From Parcubacteria group bacterium CG_4_9_14_0_2_um_filter_35_11 (GTDB lineage Bacteria; Patescibacteriota; Minisyncoccia; Minisyncoccales; GCA-002788555): DNA of 25,265 bases. The notes under the pieces were generated by a model, which did no database searches, was not told the DNA's origin, and was given only the letters and a program-made list of their open reading frames with translations. The stretch lies in the NCBI GenBank assembly GCA_002788555.1, contig PFRL01000055.1, positions 1 through 25,265 of the forward strand, given 5' to 3'. Both the position numbers and the translations under genes were made by a program. Within the stretch, counting starts at the first letter, position 1, and each line of letters opens with the position of its first letter. This document shows positions 22,196-25,265 of this stretch, piece by piece.

Positions 22196-22846
22196 TTAAT
22201 GAAAATAGGGATAACCTTTACCGCAGAGCGGAGAGAGCGCCGTCATAACTTTATCAGTAACTTTTCTCAAAATCTGCTCATATTCTCTTTTGGGAAAAGT
22301 AGAGATATCCCCTTCCTCTATAATATCAGAAAAATAAATGGGCTTGCCTATTCTTATAATTCTTTTAAGACTTTTATCTTTGTTCAAAACTCCAACGGGG
22401 ACGACGGGCACTTCTGTCTTTATCGCTAATTCTGCCACTCCCGTCTTTCCCTTTTTTAGAGTTTCACTTCTATTAGTACCTCCTTCTGGATAAATAACAA
22501 TAATTTTACCTTTTTTTAAATATTGAATGACTTTTTTTAAAACTTCTCTCCTGTTTTTGCTTTTTCTATTTACGGTGATAGTTTCAGTAAAAAAATAAAG
22601 CGGACCAAAAAAGAGGGGGTGATAAGGCGTCTCCATCTTACCAATAAAATGAACTTTCTCAAATTGACTTTTAAAAGGAATGGCAATAAAAAAATGGTCG
22701 AAATAACTCTGGTGATTAGCAGCAATGATGAAGTTTTTACCGTGAAGAATATTTTCTTCTCCTTCGATCTTTTCAATAAAAAATTTTTCGATAATGGGAG
22801 CGAGGATATATCTTGCCAAAATGGAAAAACTTTTTTTCATAAACAA
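22196..22846 (-). CDS. plsC: 1-acyl-glycerol-3-phosphate acyltransferase-like (PlsC family)
   Basis: This membrane-associated acyltransferase probably transfers an acyl chain to lysophosphatidate or a related lipid. The 216-residue product has the catalytic NHQSYFDH (HX4D, His45 and Asp50), VHFIGKMET after it (acceptor-binding region), the EGGTNRS motif (121-127; EGTRS-type phosphate-binding motif with an added Gly) and VVPVGVLN near the C-terminus. A hydrophobic N-terminus (FSILARYILAPII) may attach it to the membrane. Length is typical of short PlsC members. It sits between fabK and the biotin carboxylase gene, in keeping with phospholipid synthesis. The exact acceptor cannot be read from sequence. 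Confidence 0.9.
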   Translation of the reverse strand: MFMKKSFSILARYILAPIIEKFFIEKIEGEENILHGKNFIIAANHQSYFDHFFIAIPFKSQFEKVHFIGKMETPYHPLFFGPLYFFTETITVNRKSKNRREVLKKVIQYLKKGKIIVIYPEGGTNRSETLKKGKTGVAELAIKTEVPVVPVGVLNKDKSLKRIIRIGKPIYFSDIIEEGDISTFPKREYEQILRKVTDKVMTALSPLCGKGYPYFH

Positions 22847-22854
22847 GTTACCAC

Positions 22855-23796
22855 TTAATCGAGCTCCGCCATTGCCCCCTGAAGAATTTCTTTTGTTTCT
22901 TTCATAATCTCTTCAACTACCTCTTGGCAACTTTTAATTTCAGAGATTCCGGCTGCCGAGATACCAGCCAAAAGAGGAATATTTTCCACGTTTTCTCCGC
23001 CAATTGAACCAGCAATTTTTTCGGCTTTTAATTCTTCTGGAAAGGCTCCTTTTTCTTCTAGTTTTTTCCAGTTTTCTGATAATTTATTTTTTATTAATCG
23101 GATTGGGTGACCGGTAAATTTCAAGACTACTTCAATGTCATCGGCCGTAGATTCCCTGATTCTTTTTTTGTAGGCTTTTGAGACAATAGCTTCAGTTGTT
23201 GCCAAAAATCTTGTCCCCATCTGAATTCCGTCAGCCCCTAACAAAAATGCGGCGGCAACAGTTCTACCATCGTAAATACCACCGGCTGCAATTAAGGGGG
23301 TTTTCTTTAATAATTTTTTTGCTTGAGGAATTAAACAAAAGGTGGTATTTTGGCCAATATGGCCTCCCGATTCTAGCCCTTCGACTACTACCGCGTCAGC
23401 ACCATTTTGTTCCATTTTTTTAGCTAATCGAGGAGAAGGAACGACTGGAATAATTTTAATTCCAGCGGCCTGAAAATAAGGAAACAAAGGTAAAGGATTG
23501 CCGCCTCCGGTAAAAACGATTGGCGCCTGGCAACGAATAACTACCTTTACTAATTCTTCCATCTTAGGATTTTGTAAAAATAAGTTAACAGCGAAAGGAT
23601 TTTTTGTTAATCCCCTCGTTTTTTTAATTTGGCCTTCTAACCATTGAGCCGACATTAATCCTGAACCAATTGTACCCAAACCCCCACTATTAGAAACCGC
23701 TGAAACTAAATTAGATTCGGAAATCCCGGCCATTCCTCCTTGGATAATTGGGTATTTTATCCCCAAGAGTTTTACCAAAGAATTATTTTCGAACAT
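22855..23796 (-). CDS. fabK: Enoyl-ACP reductase II (FabK type, FMN-dependent)
   Basis: This enzyme performs the last reduction of the fatty-acid elongation cycle with FMN and NAD(P)H. The 313-residue TIM-barrel protein shows LGIKYPIIQGGMAGISESNLVSAVSN, SGGLGTIGSG, KNPFAVNLFL, VVVEGLESGGHIG (His146 matches the catalytic-site His of FabK), IAAGGIYDGRTVAAAFLLGADGIQMGTRFLAT, and a C-terminal GENVENIPLLAG. Nitronate monooxygenases share the fold, but the GGHIG segment and the fabZ neighbour favour FabK. The start codon lies inside the end of fabZ (14-bp overlap), so the two are translationally coupled. Confidence 0.92.
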   Translation of the reverse strand: MFENNSLVKLLGIKYPIIQGGMAGISESNLVSAVSNSGGLGTIGSGLMSAQWLEGQIKKTRGLTKNPFAVNLFLQNPKMEELVKVVIRCQAPIVFTGGGNPLPLFPYFQAAGIKIIPVVPSPRLAKKMEQNGADAVVVEGLESGGHIGQNTTFCLIPQAKKLLKKTPLIAAGGIYDGRTVAAAFLLGADGIQMGTRFLATTEAIVSKAYKKRIRESTADDIEVVLKFTGHPIRLIKNKLSENWKKLEEKGAFPEELKAEKIAGSIGGENVENIPLLAGISAAGISEIKSCQEVVEEIMKETKEILQGAMAELD

Positions 23797-24268
23797 ATTT
23801 CTTATTAAATTCTTCTTTTTTGACCGTTGCCACAGAAAATCTTGCCTCGCATTTTAACTCTTCTCCAACAAAAGCCTGACCTTTGATGTGGGAAATTTTA
23901 AAAGTAAAAGATCCGGGAGGCATACCATAGATGCCTAAGATTACATCTTTTAAAATAATTTTATCACCTGGGAAAATTGGCTGCGAAAATTGAACTCCTC
24001 TTACGTCATAAGCCAGAAAATGATAATTTTTGTGGTCTTTCCCTAATTTTTCTCTTAAAAATATAGTAGAGAGTTGACCTAAAGCTTCTATTACCAGGAC
24101 TCCTGGCATTATCGGAAAATCAACAAAATGACCTTTAAAATAATAATCGTTTTTAGAGGTTTGATAAAAGCCCGCAATTTTATTTCCGCTAATCTCCTCA
24201 ACCCCATCAACAAATAAAAATGGCTCGTCGTAAGGGATAATCTTTTTAACTTCTTCTTTAGATAACAT
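23783..24268 (-). CDS. fabZ: 3-hydroxyacyl-ACP dehydratase FabZ
   Basis: FabZ removes water from 3-hydroxyacyl-ACP in fatty-acid elongation. The 161-residue hot-dog-fold protein begins with a helix (KEEVKKIIPYDEPFLFVDGV) and carries the active-site segment GHFVDFPIMPGVLVIEALGQ with catalytic His47 and Glu61, both at the positions expected in FabZ. VQFSQPIFPGD follows in the later strand. The length is normal (about 140-160). It starts 6 bp after the upstream PLP-enzyme gene stops and overlaps fabK by 14 bp. A lipid-A-type (LpxC fusion) role is not suggested, because no LpxC domain is present. Confidence 0.95.
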   Translation of the reverse strand: MLSKEEVKKIIPYDEPFLFVDGVEEISGNKIAGFYQTSKNDYYFKGHFVDFPIMPGVLVIEALGQLSTIFLREKLGKDHKNYHFLAYDVRGVQFSQPIFPGDKIILKDVILGIYGMPPGSFTFKISHIKGQAFVGEELKCEARFSVATVKKEEFNKKYVRK

Positions 24269-24274
24269 AAGCTA

Positions 24275-25265
24275 TTAAAAAGATGGAATTTTTGTTTTCC
24301 CTGTGTTAACTATCAACATTTTTTTATTTTTGGGTACTTTATCTCTTATTTGCAACATTAAAGCTAAACCAGCAATTCCCGATGGTTCACAATTTATTCC
24401 TTGAGACTTAGCTATCTCCAAGGCTTCATCTAAATATTCTTCTTTTAATAAATGGACGTCAGATTCTGGGCCACAAAATGCCGCCGTTCGATATAACCTA
24501 ATCCACTGTTCATCATAATGGACAAAGGGCAAATGGGGAGAATAAAGTTTGTCTGCTTTACTATTGGGATTATTAGTAGTAACCCCGAGGAAATTACATC
24601 TCCTTAAAATCCCAACGTCACCTTTAAACCTAGGATCATGAATTCTTGTCGAAACTTCTTTTTTATTGATATTTAATATATTTTCATATAAATTTCCGGT
24701 TCCAAAAGGAATAAAGCAATAGTCTGGAGAGTTGTTTATTATTTCATAACTTAACCAATCATAAAATCTGGTTGTTGGATCTAGGGCTTCATTTGAAGTA
24801 ATATCTAATCCTTCACGATTGTGAGTTAAAATAAGAATTTCTCTCCAGCTAAAAGATTTCTTTGATAAGTCAGTTTCATAAAGTTCGCAACCTAATTTTT
24901 TGAGAGATTTTAGGGCAATTGACTCGATAAATTTTCTGTCATACAAAACTTTCAAATTTGGTAATTTATATTTTTTCAGTACTGTCTGAATAGCAATCGC
25001 AGCTGAACCAAAACTGATAATGGACATCCGAGGCAGAGAACCTTTAAATTGTCCTCTTTTTTTAGCTAATAAAAAGTCTCGATAGGTCACTACCATTTCC
25101 CATGCCATTCTGTCCTTATGAGTTCCGGTGGGGTTAACGCTCTCATCTTTTAACCAAACATTATTAAAGCCCGGAACTTCTATCTTATGGGTTGGGGTGG
25201 CAGGAAATTTAGGACTATCCGGAGGAAATTCTGGATTATTGGGATCGTTTTCCGAAGGGACAACT
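24275..25265 (-). CDS. PLP-dependent enzyme of threonine-synthase type, 5' end cut
   Basis: This fold-type II PLP enzyme runs off the window edge: 330 codons are open. An internal ATG at 25108 is not the start, because the frame upstream is clearly coding. It reads FNNVWLKDESVNPTGTHKDR just before that Met, giving the PLP-binding Lys in NPTGTHKDR (NPTGSFKDR in threonine synthases). Later segments are ISFGSAAIAIQ (substrate/phosphate loop), FIPFGTGNLYENIL (the Gly-rich PLP phosphate loop) and a C-terminal EPSGIAGLALM. Threonine synthase is the best guess, but related enzymes such as diaminopropionate ammonia-lyase or cysteate synthases share these motifs. It lies 6 bp upstream of fabZ without an obvious functional link. 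Confidence 0.85.
   Translation of the reverse strand, partial: VVPSENDPNNPEFPPDSPKFPATPTHKIEVPGFNNVWLKDESVNPTGTHKDRMAWEMVVTYRDFLLAKKRGQFKGSLPRMSIISFGSAAIAIQTVLKKYKLPNLKVLYDRKFIESIALKSLKKLGCELYETDLSKKSFSWREILILTHNREGLDITSNEALDPTTRFYDWLSYEIINNSPDYCFIPFGTGNLYENILNINKKEVSTRIHDPRFKGDVGILRRCNFLGVTTNNPNSKADKLYSPHLPFVHYDEQWIRLYRTAAFCGPESDVHLLKEEYLDEALEIAKSQGINCEPSGIAGLALMLQIRDKVPKNKKMLIVNTGKTKIPSF

Noticed and set aside
22855..23796. Nitronate monooxygenase instead of FabK
   Set aside because: The fold is shared, but EGLESGGHIG and the overlap with fabZ fit the enoyl reductase better. The alternative is not fully excluded.
1..25265. CRISPR arrays, prophage or toxin-antitoxin operons
   Set aside because: I saw no regularly spaced direct repeats, no phage structural or integrase genes, and no convincing toxin-antitoxin pair. 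The DUF4258-like gene stands alone.

Overview
The window is about 25 kb of AT-rich bacterial DNA. Every credible protein gene and both tRNAs lie on the minus strand, so transcription runs from high to low coordinates. Genes are packed tightly, often with 4-bp ATGA overlaps or gaps of a few bases. No rRNA, CRISPR array, transposase or phage gene was seen. The low GC, the compact layout, small NlpC/P60-like and DUF4258-like proteins, and palindromic repeats carrying TTCTAACGGGG or TACGAATATAC cores suggest an uncultivated candidate-phylum bacterium, perhaps of Patescibacteria/Parcubacteria type. That placement is inference. A biotin-dependent acyl-CoA carboxylase, fatty-acid synthesis enzymes and a [NiFe] hydrogenase would be an unusually rich set for such a lineage.

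Region 1 (1-3949) holds groEL (cut by the window edge), groES and a class B penicillin-binding protein. A near-perfect CIRCE operator and a TTGACA/TAAAAT promoter lie upstream of groES, but about 170 bp of nested inverted repeats separates them from the groES start codon. A related repeat sits between groES and groEL.

Region 2 (4005-8784) holds a small DUF4258-like protein, two tandem DegV fatty-acid-binding proteins, a HAD phosphatase whose N-terminus is encoded by a palindromic repeat, an NlpC/P60-like protein and tyrosyl-tRNA synthetase.

Region 3 (8785-10437) holds tRNA-Ala(GGC), tRNA-Arg(CCU), a gene for a helix-turn-helix protein of possible homing-endonuclease type, and a truncated MscS channel. 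The last codons of the MscS gene are the 5' half of a tRNA-Arg(UCU). This looks like a rearrangement hotspot.

Region 4 (10441-15357) is a hydrogenase locus: hypC, a DMT transporter, a DUF6390-like protein, hydrogenase small and large subunits, and a thioredoxin-reductase-like flavoprotein with an NADH-type signature. The large subunit ends exactly at the last metal-site histidine, so it has no C-terminal extension to be cleaved. No diaphorase subunit is present; the adjacent flavoprotein is a candidate redox partner.

Region 5 (15391-25265) holds a YifB/ComM-type ATPase, a third DegV protein and a lipid-precursor cluster: carboxyltransferase, biotin-protein ligase, biotin carboxyl carrier, biotin carboxylase, a PlsC-type acyltransferase, FabK and FabZ. 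It ends with a PLP enzyme of threonine-synthase type that runs off the edge. Together these could make malonyl-CoA, carry out two steps of acyl-chain elongation and transfer acyl chains to a lipid acceptor. The DegV proteins may bind the fatty acids.
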